Source of the DNA: Rhynchopus euleeides
Lineage: Eukaryota > Euglenozoa > Diplonemea > Diplonemida > Diplonemidae
Reading direction: 5' to 3'
DNA: 64,000 nucleotides
NCBI GenBank assembly: GCA_963210315.1
Contig: OY723316.1
Coordinates: 124,001 to 188,000, forward strand
Of the stretch, positions 40,994-52,202 are shown piece after piece. Below the pieces are notes generated by a model. That model ran no database searches, was not told the origin of the DNA, and saw nothing but the letters and a program-made list of their open reading frames with translations. A program made the translations under genes and the position numbers. Within the stretch, counting starts at the first letter, position 1, and each line of letters opens with the position of its first letter.

Positions 40994-41671
40994 CCGCGCC
41001 CCCCCGGGCCCCCCGCGCCCCCGCAGCGGGCCCCGCTCCCATGTCTGGTGTGGTACCTTCATGGAGAACTAACATTGCAAGATGATGCTGGGAGACTTGC
41101 TTTTCCATTCACTCCGTCTCTCAGAACCCCCTGCTCGGCTGATGGCCGACTTCCGGCCGGTTCCCTGGTCAAGCTAAGGGTTGACTGCTGCATCACCCGG
41201 GTGCTCCCGTTAGCCCTTCCGTCGTCGTATGATCTAGACGCCTTGCTGTACTGGTCGACGCGATGCGTGCGGTCCGTCGTGCACTTCCGGGGTCTCCTGG
41301 CAGTTCCCGGTCGACCCGGGAGTCGACCGGGCGGGAGCGGGGTCTTTTGCAGATTGGTTTTGGCAGCGGGTGGAGGACAAGGGGGTGGGAACCAACGCCA
41401 CGTCCTGTGTGCGGGTCGTGAGTGGGACCATAGTGCGGTTGCGGGTGCGAGCCGAAGTCGCGGAGGTGTCGCGCGTCGGGTGTGGGGTTGTGGCGTGTGG
41501 TCGGAGTGTTGGTGTGCACGTTTTTTGCGCTGGGTGTCAGTGGGTGATTGGCTGTGCGACGTGCAGACCTGCTGGATTGGGTGCGGATGCAGGGACTACT
41601 AGGAGCGACCTCGGAGCGACCTGTTTCGGTGCTGAGCGACCTCGGAGCGACCTTGAGCGGCCTGTTTTGGT
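40994..41671. other. Non-genic, includes an inverted dispersed repeat
   Basis: No gene. Bases 41075-41131 are the inverted relative of the GATCGTCGAGAG repeat at 8961-9020. The rest is G/C-skewed text with open frames of low credibility. Confidence 0.45.
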
Positions 41672-41878
41672 GGAAGTGCTGAAAATGGTGTCCGGGACCC
41701 AGGCGGCAGTGTCTGACCCCAGGGAAGTGTTGAAAGTGGTGTCCGGGACCCAGGCGGCAGTGTCTGACCCCAAGGAAGTGCTGAAAGTGGTGTCCGGGAC
41801 CCAGGCGGCAGTGTCTGACCCCAGGGAAGTGTTGAAAGTGGTGTCCGGGACCCGGGCGGCAGTGTCTGACCCCAAGGG
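41672..41878 (+). repeat. Short outlying array of the 51-bp satellite, 4 units
   Basis: Four units of GAAGTGCTGAAAATGGTGTC, CGGGACCCAGGCGGCAGTGT, CTGACCCCAGG. The array ends in CCCCAAGG followed by GAGGGTGTCC. The main array at 43727 begins after GGACACCCTCC, the complement of that border. Confidence 0.95.
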
Positions 41879-42883
41879 AGGGTGTCCTAAATTTAGGAAA
41901 TTTTTGAAAAATTTGGAAAAATTTGGGGGATTTTTTGAAAAAATGGCAAAAAAAAAGGGTGTGGGGAGTTGGGTCCAGTTTAGCAAAGTCCGTGTATTTG
42001 GACGCGGCCCCGCAGATAAGGAAGCCGCGTCTCAGGTGCAGGATGTGGGGTGTTGTCGATTTTTCAGGGTTCGACATTCTCGGGCTGGACGGAGAGAAAC
42101 GGTGGGTGCAACTCTGATCAGAAAAAACTTCAACCGAAAAAACGGGGTGTAGCTCCCTGACTGACGAGCAGCGGGAGGTGGCGAAGAGAAGCTCCTCATG
42201 CGTGGCGGCCTCCCTCGTTCGCGGCGGGTGAGGCATGCGGGGGTACGAGAGCGGCACCCGCCTGAGTTCTTTATGGAACCCACAAACCTGGGTGGCCTCA
42301 CGGATGTGAGGTTGGAAATGCTCCGGGAGACAGCCGATGGCGCCTCAACGCCACAGGCTATCGTTGCCGGCTTGGTGCCCATATGGTGCAAGATGAGCGG
42401 CGGAATCCGCGAACTTCGGGAACTATCAGGTAGTTTGAACGCTGAAGACTGCCCCGCCAGGCTGAATGGGAGTCACAACGCGATGAGGAACAAGGATCAG
42501 CAGCGCCCTTTGCGGCAAACACAGGGCAGCTCTCCCTGAGCAGCTGGGAATGAAACGGGACGGAACTAACGAGCAGCAGCGAAAATGTTGCAGAGCACCA
42601 GTAACCACAACGAGTCCATGACACAAGTGGAACTGCAGACACGGGGCAGCCAAGAAACCGACGCAGTCGCAGGAGACCACCTCCACTGTCAGAACGAGCA
42701 GAACTGAGAGACACTCAATGGGATGGAGCGGAATCACTGGAACGGGGACACACTGATGGCACACAGGACAGACAGACAGAAGTCAGAGTGAAACGGTTGT
42801 ACAAAGGGCTCGGCTTTACCGACGTCCTTAGTACAGAGTGAAACGACGACGCCGCCGAAGGCGGCCAATCCGCCGCCCGAAGG
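41879..42883. other. Non-genic between satellite blocks
   Basis: No convincing gene. AT-rich homopolymer text lies at 41890-41960. The longest frames, about 110 codons near 42198-42539, have no recognisable domain. Confidence 0.4.
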
Positions 42884-43728
42884 GCGGCGGAAAAATTTTT
42901 GGGGTGTTTTTGGGAGAAAAACCGGGCAACCTGGGCCCTTTGGGACCACACAGGCCAGGAAAGGCCAAAATTTTCGATTTTTTTCGGAAATTTTTCGGTT
43001 TTTCAGAGTGTGGCAGTCCGCAGATACAGATTTTCGGGTCGGGAAAAAAAATTTTTTTTCGACCCAAAAAAATCGGATTTTTTCGGGGAGGGTCTCCGGT
43101 GGCCTCCCCTGGATTTCCTGTTTTTTCCCGATTTTTCCTGATTTTCGGATTTTGCTCGAAATTTGCCCTTGTGTCAACCAGTGGCAAAACTTTCGGAAAA
43201 TCGGGAAAAATCAGGAAAATCCGGAGTACCGGACACCCTCCTAGATTCTGGGGGGGTGAAACGGCGGAAAATTTTTTGGGGTGTTTTTGGGAGAAAAACC
43301 GGGCAACCTGGGCCCTTTGGGACCACACAGGCCAGGAAAGGCCAAAATTTTCGATTTTTGGGGGTCTTCGCTACGGGGTGACCGTCAGTGCGTTTTGGTG
43401 CATTTGCTGTTGAATTGGCTGAAAACTGACGGAGATTGACGGAGGATAACGGCCAGCGAAGACCCCCTTTTTCGGAAATTTTTCGGTTTTTCAGAGTGTG
43501 GCAGTCCGCAGATACAGATTTTCGGGTCGGGAAAAAAAATTTTTTTTCGACCCAAAAAAATCGGATTTTTTCGGGGAGGGTCGCCGGTGGCCTCCCCTGG
43601 ATTTCCTGTTTTTCCCGATTTTTCCTGATTTTCGGATTTTGCTCGAAATTTGCCCTTGTGTCAACCAGTGGCAAAACTTTCGGAAAATCGGGAAAAATCA
43701 GGAAAATCCGGAGTACCGGACACCCTCC
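42884..43728 (+). repeat. Direct duplication of a 350-bp AT-rich unit, second copy with MITE
   Basis: Copy 1 (42884-43241) and copy 2 (43260-43728) share GGCGGAAAAATTTTTGGGGTG at the start and GGAGTACCGGACACCCTCC at the end. Copy 2 differs mainly by a 108-bp insertion at 43360-43467. The second copy abuts the main satellite. Confidence 0.9.
43360..43467. mobile_element. 108-bp MITE with a matching empty site
   Basis: Ends are GGGGGTCTTCGCT and AGCGAAGACCCCC. The uninterrupted copy at 42970-42985 reads CGA-T7-CGG. The filled site reads CGA-T5, element, T5-CGG. Hence three T were duplicated. A 3-bp duplication with GGG-type ends fits PIF/Harbinger. Confidence 0.85.
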
Positions 43729-46700
43729 AAGGAAGTGTTGAAAGTGGTGTCCGGGACCCAGGCGGCAGTGTCTGACCCCAGGGAAGTGCTGAAAATGGTG
43801 TCCGGGACCCGGGCGGCAGTGTCTGACCCCAAGGAAGTGCTGAAAATGGTGTCCGGGACCCAGGCGGCAGTGTCTGACCCCAAGGAAGTGCTGAAAGTGG
43901 TGTCCGGGACCCAGGCGGCAGTGTCTGACCCCAGGGAAGTGTTGAAAGTGGTGTCCGGGACCCGGGCGGCAGTGTCTGACCCCAAGGAAGTGTTGAAAGT
44001 GGTGTCCGGGACCCAGGCGGCAGTGTCTGACCCCAGGGAAGTCTTGAAAGTGGTGTCCGGGACCCAGGGGGCAGTGTCTGACCCCAGGGAAGTGCTGAAA
44101 ATGGTGTCCGGGACCCGGGCGGCAGTGTCTGACCCCAAGGAAGTGCTGAAAATGGTGTCCGGGACCCAGGCGGCAGTGTCTGACCCCAGGGAAGTGTTGA
44201 AAGTGGTGTCCGGGACCCAGGCGGCAGTGTCTGACCCCAAGGAAGTGCTGAAAGTGGTGTCCGGGACCCAGGCGGCAGTGTCTGACCCCAGGGAAGTGCT
44301 GAAAATGGTGTCCGGGACCCAGGCGGCAGTGTCTGACCCCAGGGAAGTGCTGAAAGTGGTGTCCGGGACCCGGGCGGCAGTGTCTGACCCCAAGGAAGAG
44401 CTGAAAATGGTGTCCGGGACCCAGGCGGCAGTGTCTGACCCCAGGGAAGTGTTGAAAGTGGTGTCCGGGACCCAGGCGGCAGTGTCTGACCCCAAGGAAG
44501 TGCTGAAAGTGGTGTCCGGGACCCAGGCGGCAGTGTCTGACCCCAGGGAAGTGTTGAAAGTGGTGTCCGGGACCCGGGCGGCAGTGTCTGACCCCAGGGA
44601 AGTGTTGAAAGTGGTGTCCGGGACCCAGGCGGCAGTGTCTGACCCCAGGGAAGTGTTGAAAATGGTGTCCGGGAGCCAGGCGGCAGTGTCTGACCCCAGG
44701 GAAGTGCTGAAAATGGTGTCCGGGACCCGGGCGGCAGTGTCTGACCCCAAGGAAGTGCTGAAAATGGTGTCCGGGACCCAGGCGGCAGTGTCTGACCCCA
44801 GGGAAGTGTTGAAAGTGGTGTCCGGGACCCAGGCGGCAGTGTCTGACCCCAAGGAAGTGCTGAAAGTGGTGTCCGGGACCCAGGCGGCAGTGTCTGACCC
44901 CAGGGAAGTGCTGAAAGTGGTGTCCGGGACCCGGGCGGCAGTGTCTGACCCCAAGGAAGTGCTGAAAATGGTGTCCGGGACCCAGGCGGCAGTGTCTGAC
45001 CCCAGGGAAGTGTTGAAAGTGGTGTCCGGGACCCAGGCGGCAGTGTCTGACCCCAGGGAAGTGTTGAAAGTGGTGTCCGGGACCCAGGCGGCAGTGTCTG
45101 ACCCCAAGGAAGTGCTGAAAATGGTGTCCGGGACCCAGGCGGCAGTGTCTGACCCCAGGGAAGTGCTGAAAGTGGTGTCCGGGACCCAGGCGGCAGTGTC
45201 TGACCCCAAGGAAGTGCTGAAAGTGGTGTCCGGGACCCAGGCGGCAGTGTCTGACCCCAGGGAAGTGCTGAAAGTGGTGTCCGGGACCCGGGCGGCAGTG
45301 TCTGACCCCAAGGAAGTGCTGAAAATGGTGTCCGGGACCCAGGCGGCAGTGTCTGACCCCAGGGAAGTGTTGAAAGTGGTGTCCGGGACCCAGGCGGCAG
45401 TGTCTGACCCCAGGGAAGTGTTGAAAGTGGTGTCCGGGACCCAGGCGGCAGTGTCTGACCCCAAGGAAGTGCTGAAAATGGTGTCCGGGACCCAGGCGGC
45501 AGTGTCTGACCCCAGGGAAGTGCTGAAAGTGGTGTCCGGGACCCGGGCGGCAGTGTCTGACCCCAAGGAAGTGCTGAAAATGGTGTCCGGGACCCAGGCG
45601 GCAGTGTCTGACCCCAGGGAAGTGTTGAAAGTGGTGTCCGGGACCCAGGCGGCAGTGTCTGACCCCAGGGAAGTGCTGAAAATGGTGTCCGGGACCCGGG
45701 CGGCAGTGTCTGACCCCAAGGAAGTGCTGAAAATGGTGTCCGGGACCCAGGCGGCAGTGTCTGACCCCAGGGAAGTGTTGAAAGTGGTGTCCGGGACCCA
45801 GGCGGCAGTGTCTGACCCCAAGGAAGTGCTGAAAATGGTGTCCGGGACCCAGGCGGCAGTGTCTGACCCCAGGGAAGTGCTGAAAGTGGTGTCCGGGACC
45901 CGGGCGGCAGTGTCTGACCCCAAGGAAGTGCTGAAAATGGTGTCCGGGACCCAGGCGGCAGTGTCTGACCCCAGGGAAGTGTTGAAAGTGGTGTCCGGGA
46001 CCCAGGCGGCAGTGTCTGACCCCAGGGAAGTGCTGAAAATGGTGTCCGGGACCCGGGCGGCAGTGTCTGACCCCAAGGAAGTGCTGAAAATGGTGTCCGG
46101 GACCCAGGCGGCAGTGTCTGACCCCAGGGAAGTGTTGAAAGTGGTGTCCGGGACCCAGGCGGCAGTGTCTGACCCCAAGGAAGTGCTGAAAGTGGTGTCC
46201 GGGACCCAGGCGGCAGTGTCTGACCCCAGGGAAGTGTTGAAAGTGGTGTCCGGGACCCAGGCGGCAGTGTCTGACCCCAGGGAAGTGCTGAAAATGGTGT
46301 CCGGGACCCGGGCGGCAGTGTCTGACCCCAGGGAAGTGTTGAAAGTGGTGTCCGGGACCCGGGCGGCAGTGTCTGACCCCAAGGAAGTGCTGAAAATGGT
46401 GTCCGGGACCCAGGCGGCAGTGTCTGACCCCAGGGAAGTGTTGAAAGTGGTGTCCGGGACCCGGGCGGCAGTGTCTGACCCCAAGGAAGTGTTGAAAGTG
46501 GTGTCCGGGACCCAGGCGGCAGTGTCTGACCCCAGGGAAGTGTTGAAAGTGGTGTCCGGGACCCAGGCGGCAGTGTCTGACCCCAGGGAAGTGCTGAAAA
46601 TGCTGTCCGGAACCCGGGCGGCAGTGTCTGACCCCAAGGAAGTGCTGAAAATGGTGTCCGGGACCCAGGCGGCAGTGTCTGACCCCAGGGAAGTGTTGAA

Positions 46701-49700
46701 AGTGGTGTCCGGGACCCAGGCGGCAGTGTCTGACCGCAAGGAAGTGCTGAAAGTGGTGTCCGGGACCCAGGCGGCAGTGTCTGACCACAGGGAAGTGCTG
46801 AAAATGGTGTCCGGGACCCAGGCGGCAGTGTCTGACCCCAGGGAAGTGCTGAAAGTGGTGTCCGGGACCCGGGCGGCAGTGTCTGACCCCAAGGAAGTGC
46901 TGAAAATGGTGTCCGGGACCCAGGCGGCAGTGTCTGACCCCAGGGAAGTGTTGAAAGTGGTGTCCGGGACCCAGGCGGCAGTGTCTGACCCCAAGGAAGT
47001 GCTGAAAGTGGTGTCCGGGACCCAGGCGGCAGTGTCTGACCCCAGGGAAGTGCTGAAAGTGGTGTCCGGGACCCGGGCGGCAGTGTCTGACCCCAAGGAA
47101 GTGCTGAAAATGGTGTCCGGGACCCAGGCGGCAGTGTCTGACCCCAGGGAAGTGTTGAAAGTGGTGTCCGGGACCCAGGCGGCAGTGTCTGACCCCAAGG
47201 AAGTGCTGAAAATGGTGTCCGGGACCCAGGCGGCAGTGTCTGACCCCAGGGAAGTGCTGAAAGTGGTGTCCGGGACCCGGGCGGCAGTGTCTGACCCCAA
47301 GGAAGTGCTGAAAATGGTGTCCGGGACCCAGGCGGCAGTGTCTGACCCCAGGGAAGTGCTGAAAATGGTGTCCGGGACCCGGGCGGCAGTGTCTGACCCC
47401 AAGGAAGTGCTGAAGATGGTGTCCGGGACCCAGGCGGCAGTGTCTGACCCCAGGGAAGTGTTGAAAGTGGTGTCCGGGACCCGGGCGGCAGTGTCTGACC
47501 GCAAGGAAGTGCTGAAAGTGGTGTCCGGGACCCAGGCGGCAGTGTCTGACCCCAGGGAAGTGCTGAAAATGGTGTCCGGGACCCGGGCGGCAGTGTCTGA
47601 CCCCAAGGAAGTGCTGAAAATGGTGTCCGGGACCCAGGCGGCAGTGTCTGACCCCAGGGAAGTGTTGAAAGTGGTGTCCGGGACCCAGGCGGCAGTGTCT
47701 GACCCCAAGGAAGTGCTGAAAATGGTGTCCGGGACCCAGGCGGCAGTGTCTGACCCCAGGGAAGTGCTGAAAGTGGTGTCCGGGACCCGGGCGGCAGTGT
47801 CTGACCCCAAGGAAGTGCTGAAAATGGTGTCCGGGACCCAGGCGGCAGTGTCTGACCCCGGGGAAGTGTTGAAAGTGGTGTCCGGGACCCAGGCGGCAGT
47901 GTCTGACCCCAGGGAAGTGCTGAAAATGGTGTCCGGGACCCGGGCGGCAGTGTCTGACCCCAAGGAAGTGCTGAAAATGGTGTCCGGGACCCAGGCGGCA
48001 GTGTCTGACCCCAGGGAAGTGTTGAAAGTGGTGTCCGGGACCCAGGCGGCAGTGTCTGACCCCAGGGAAGTGTTGAAAGTGGTGTCCGGGACCCGGGCGG
48101 CAGTGTCTGACCCCAAGGAAGTGTTGAAAGTGGTGTCCGGGACCCAGGCGGCAGTGTCTGACCCCAGGGAAGTGTTGAAAGTGGTGTCCGGGACCCAGGC
48201 GGCAGTGTCTGACCCCAGGGAAGTGCTGAAAATGCTGTCCGGAACCCGGGCGGCAGTGTCTGACCCCAAGGAAGTGCTGAAAATGGTGTCCGGGACCCAG
48301 GCGGCAGTGTCTGACCCCAGGGAAGTGTTGAAAGTGGTGTCCGGGACCCAGGCGGCAGTGTCTGACCGCAAGGAAGTGCTGAAAGTGGTGTCCGGGACCC
48401 AGGCGGCAGTGTCTGACCACAGGGAAGTGCTGAAAATGGTGTCCGGGACCCAGGCGGCAGTGTCTGACCCCAGGGAAGTGCTGAAAGTGGTGTCCGGGAC
48501 CCGGGCGGCAGTGTCTGACCCCAAGGAAGTGCTGAAAATGGTGTCCGGGACCCAGGCGGCAGTGTCTGACCCCAGGGAAGTGTTGAAAGTGGTGTCCGGG
48601 ACCCAGGCGGCAGTGTCTGACCCCAAGGAAGTGCTGAAAGTGGTGTCCGGGACCCAGGCGGCAGTGTCTGACCCCAGGGAAGTGCTGAAAGTGGTGTCCG
48701 GGACCCGGGCGGCAGTGTCTGACCCCAAGGAAGTGCTGAAAATGGTGTCCGGGACCCAGGCGGCAGTGTCTGACCCCAGGGAAGTGTTGAAAGTGGTGTC
48801 CGGGACCCAGGCGGCAGTGTCTGACCCCAAGGAAGTGCTGAAAATGGTGTCCGGGACCCAGGCGGCAGTGTCTGACCCCAGGGAAGTGCTGAAAGTGGTG
48901 TCCGGGACCCGGGCGGCAGTGTCTGACCCCAAGGAAGTGCTGAAAATGGTGTCCGGGACCCAGGCGGCAGTGTCTGACCCCAGGGAAGTGCTGAAAATGG
49001 TGTCCGGGACCCGGGCGGCAGTGTCTGACCCCAAGGAAGTGCTGAAGATGGTGTCCGGGACCCAGGCGGCAGTGTCTGACCCCAGGGAAGTGTTGAAAGT
49101 GGTGTCCGGGACCCGGGCGGCAGTGTCTGACCGCAAGGAAGTGCTGAAAGTGGTGTCCGGGACCCAGGCGGCAGTGTCTGACCCCAGGGAAGTGCTGAAA
49201 ATGGTGTCCGGGACCCGGGCGGCAGTGTCTGACCCCAAGGAAGTGCTGAAAATGGTGTCCGGGACCCAGGCGGCAGTGTCTGACCCCAGGGAAGTGTTGA
49301 AAGTGGTGTCCGGGACCCAGGCGGCAGTGTCTGACCCCAAGGAAGTGCTGAAAATGGTGTCCGGGACCCAGGCGGCAGTGTCTGACCCCAGGGAAGTGCT
49401 GAAAGTGGTGTCCGGGACCCGGGCGGCAGTGTCTGACCCCAAGGAAGTGCTGAAAATGGTGTCCGGGACCCAGGCGGCAGTGTCTGACCCCGGGGAAGTG
49501 TTGAAAGTGGTGTCCGGGACCCAGGCGGCAGTGTCTGACCCCAGGGAAGTGCTGAAAATGGTGTCCGGGACCCGGGCGGCAGTGTCTGACCCCAAGGAAG
49601 TGCTGAAAATGGTGTCCGGGACCCAGGCGGCAGTGTCTGACCCCAGGGAAGTGTTGAAAGTGGTGTCCGGGACCCAGGCGGCAGTGTCTGACCCCAGGGA

Positions 49701-50558
49701 AGTGTTGAAAGTGGTGTCCGGGACCCAGGCGGCAGTGTCTGACCCCAGGGAAGTGCTGAAAATGGTGTCCGGGACCCGGGCGGCAGTGTCTGACCCCAAG
49801 GAAGTGCTGAAAATGGTGTCCGGGACCCAGGCGGCACTGTCTGACCCCAGGGAAGTGTTGAAAGTGGTGTCCGGGACCCGGGCGGCAGTGTCTGCCCCCA
49901 AGGAAGTGTTGAAGGTGGTGTCCGGGACCCAGGCGGCAGTGTCTGACCCCAGGGAAGTGTTGAAAGTGGTGTCCGGGACCCAGGCGGCAGTGTCTGACCC
50001 CAGGGAAGTGCTGAAAATGGTGTCCGGGACCCAGGCGGCAGTGTCTGACCCCAGGGAAGTGTTGAAAGTGGTGTCCGGGACCCAGGCGGCAGTGTCTGAC
50101 CCCAGGGAAGTGTTGAAAGTGGTGTCCGGGACCCAGGCGGTAGTGTCTGACCCCAAGGAAGTGCTGAAAATGGTGTCCGGGACCCAGGCGGCAGTGTCTG
50201 ACCCCAGGGAAGTGTTGAAAGTGGTGTCCGGGACCCAGGCGGTAGTGTCTGACCCCAGGGAAGTGCTGAAAATGGTGTCCGGGACCCAGGCGGCAGTGTC
50301 TGACCCCAGGGAAGTGTTGAAAGTGGTGTCCGGGACCCAGGCGGCAGTGTCTGACCCCAAGGAAGTGCTGAAAATGGTGTCCGGGACCCAGGCGGCAGTG
50401 TCTGACCCCAGGGAAGTGCTGAAAGTGGTGTCCGGGACCCGGGCGGCAGTGTCTGACCCCAAGGAAGTGCTGAAAATGGTGTCCGGGACCCAGGCGGCAG
50501 TGTCTGACCCCAGGGAAGTGTTGAAAGTGGTGTCCGGGACCCAGGCGGCAGTGTCTGA
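43727..50558 (+). repeat. 51-bp satellite, main array, left part (about 134 units)
   Basis: The unit encodes no confirmed protein; frame 1 would read EVLKVVSGTQAAVSDPR. Variants are CTGAAAATG or TTGAAAGTG, CCCAGG or CCCGGG, and CCCCAGG or CCCCAAGG. Rare marker variants recur 1,632 bases apart (32 units): ATGCTGTCCGGAACC at 46599 and 48231, GACCACAGG at 46783 and 48415, TGAAGATGG at 47411 and 49043. The array is thus a higher-order repeat. Four of six frames stay open because 51 is a multiple of 3 and those frames contain no stop. Confidence 0.97.
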
Positions 50559-50805
50559 TCACAGTTTACTGAGGGAATATGACCCAAGGCCATTGGCAGC
50601 AGACACCCCCATCCCCCTCATCACCCCTGACACCCCACAACCCCAATCCTGTTGCCTTTCCCCTCTCTCTCCCCCCATGTTGTGCCCATGCACCTTCCCG
50701 GGACACTTTGTATATAACTTTAACACCACACCACACAACACCCCCTTCATCAGGGTAATCTCCCCGCGGCCAACACTCTTCGTCTTGTCCGCTTTCTTTT
50801 ATTGT
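50559..50805 (+). repeat. Split direct repeat A1 of YR element 2
   Basis: TCACAGTTTACTGAGGG... to CTTTCTTTTATTGT; the same 247 bases return at 55109-55355. A TATATAACTT word near 50711 could act as a promoter TATA box for the Gag-first transcript; this is inference. Confidence 0.9.
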
Positions 50806-50828
50806 TACACTCTCACCACCCCGACACC

Positions 50829-51989
50829 ATGTCTCTCCCACCTCCCTCGCCGGACTGCATCAACCTCGACGGGTACACCCCATCAGCGGTCGGTACGGCG
50901 AGGGTGCGGGCGACGTCGCCGGCTGCGACGGCAGGACAGGGGCTTCCCGCCCCTGAGATCATGACCGCCCGCATGCTCGGGGACCAGGCGGCGGCTCTCG
51001 TCGACGCCTGCGTGGTGTACTCTTGTGCACCCGTCGACGGGAGCCAGCCGTTTCGGCGGTTCGCTGGTCGCCTGTCGCAGGCGCATGACGAGGAGGGGAA
51101 CGCTGCGGGGTACGAAGTGCGCTTGTCCGAGGCGTACAATTACGTATCCGACACGGAGCAGCACCGCGGGCCCGACGTCCTGTACAGGATGCCGGCGGAC
51201 GGGTGGCAGTACTCCCGTCTGGTGGAGATGTCTGTCCACCAGACGGAGTGCGCCACCCGCGCGGTGACGGCGTCGCAGGAAGCGATGCAACGCTCGCTGG
51301 AGCAGCAGGCGCAGGAGTTCCGCGAGCGTGCGGAGGAGCAGACGAGGTCCTTCCGGCTGGAGCTGGATGCTCGCCTGCGGCAGCACCAGGACCATGTGCA
51401 ACGTCAGCAGCAGCAGTGGGCTCACCCGCCACCGTCTCCGCCAGCACCGCCGTCCCCCATGGCCATGTCTGCCGGGATGCCGTACCCCGGGTCGGAGCGA
51501 CACCCCGCGGACGCAGCCGACGTCCTGGAGTGGGATTCGCTGATCGAGTCCGACGCACCGTATCTGGTGCTACAGCTGGAGACCCGCTGGGTGTCGGGGT
51601 CGTCGCACCTCCCTGGAGGCCGCATCCTGGATGAGGCGTTCGCAGCGTTGCGCCTGTGGATTCTTGCCACGGCGTACGTGTCTGGCTGGGGGCGCACTCC
51701 CCAGCGGGAGCTGGGGAATCACCTGCTGCGACAGGTGCTGCTGCAGGTCGCGTTCGTGCGCGACAGGGTGCCGCGCGCCGCCATCGAGCGGCACCTTGCG
51801 AAGGAGGACCCCACTTCCCACCCGGTGATGCGGGCGGCTGCGGCTGTGGGGCCGGGGGCCGCCGCCCCCCACACACAACAACAACACACGCGCCCCCGCG
51901 CCGCTGCTCGGGCCCCCCAGCAGCGCATCGCGGCGAAGGCACCGGCGAGGGCGCCGGGAAACGGCAGGGCCGGGGGCGGGCGCGCGTGA
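50829..51989 (+). CDS. Gag-like protein of YR element 2
   Basis: 386 residues from the ATG at 50829 (MSLPPPSPDC); an in-frame ATG upstream at 50802 overlaps the end of repeat A1 and is less likely. The middle has a strong coiled coil (AMQRSLEQQAQEFRERAEEQ, then TRSFRLELDARLRQHQDHV), then a Pro-rich linker. A helical domain (DEAFAALRLWILATAYVSG) follows, and the tail is Ala/Arg/Gln-rich. No CCHC knuckle is seen. Function is inferred from position. Confidence 0.65.
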   Translation: MSLPPPSPDCINLDGYTPSAVGTARVRATSPAATAGQGLPAPEIMTARMLGDQAAALVDACVVYSCAPVDGSQPFRRFAGRLSQAHDEEGNAAGYEVRLSEAYNYVSDTEQHRGPDVLYRMPADGWQYSRLVEMSVHQTECATRAVTASQEAMQRSLEQQAQEFRERAEEQTRSFRLELDARLRQHQDHVQRQQQQWAHPPPSPPAPPSPMAMSAGMPYPGSERHPADAADVLEWDSLIESDAPYLVLQLETRWVSGSSHLPGGRILDEAFAALRLWILATAYVSGWGRTPQRELGNHLLRQVLLQVAFVRDRVPRAAIERHLAKEDPTSHPVMRAAAAVGPGAAAPHTQQQHTRPRAAARAPQQRIAAKAPARAPGNGRAGGGRA

Positions 51990-52202
51990 CTGCCCACCTT
52001 CCGGCTTCAGACCCACCCCCCCCTCACGCTTCTACATCACCCCGCCCCTCGCCGCCCAACACACCCCCCTGCACCCGCCCACAACATCATCAACAACGTC
52101 ACCAACAAAACAACCAACAACATCAACAACAACAACACCTCAGCAACTTCTCCTCCACCCGCCACTTCCCTTCGACCCCACCCCGCTCAGCCAGGGCCCG
52201 CA

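Noticed and set aside
43174-50562. Very long open frames (over 2,200 codons) on both strands of the 51-bp satellite as giant repeat proteins
   Set aside because: Four frames are open at once because the unit is 51 bases and stop-free; none has a promoter, start context or non-repeat domain of its own.
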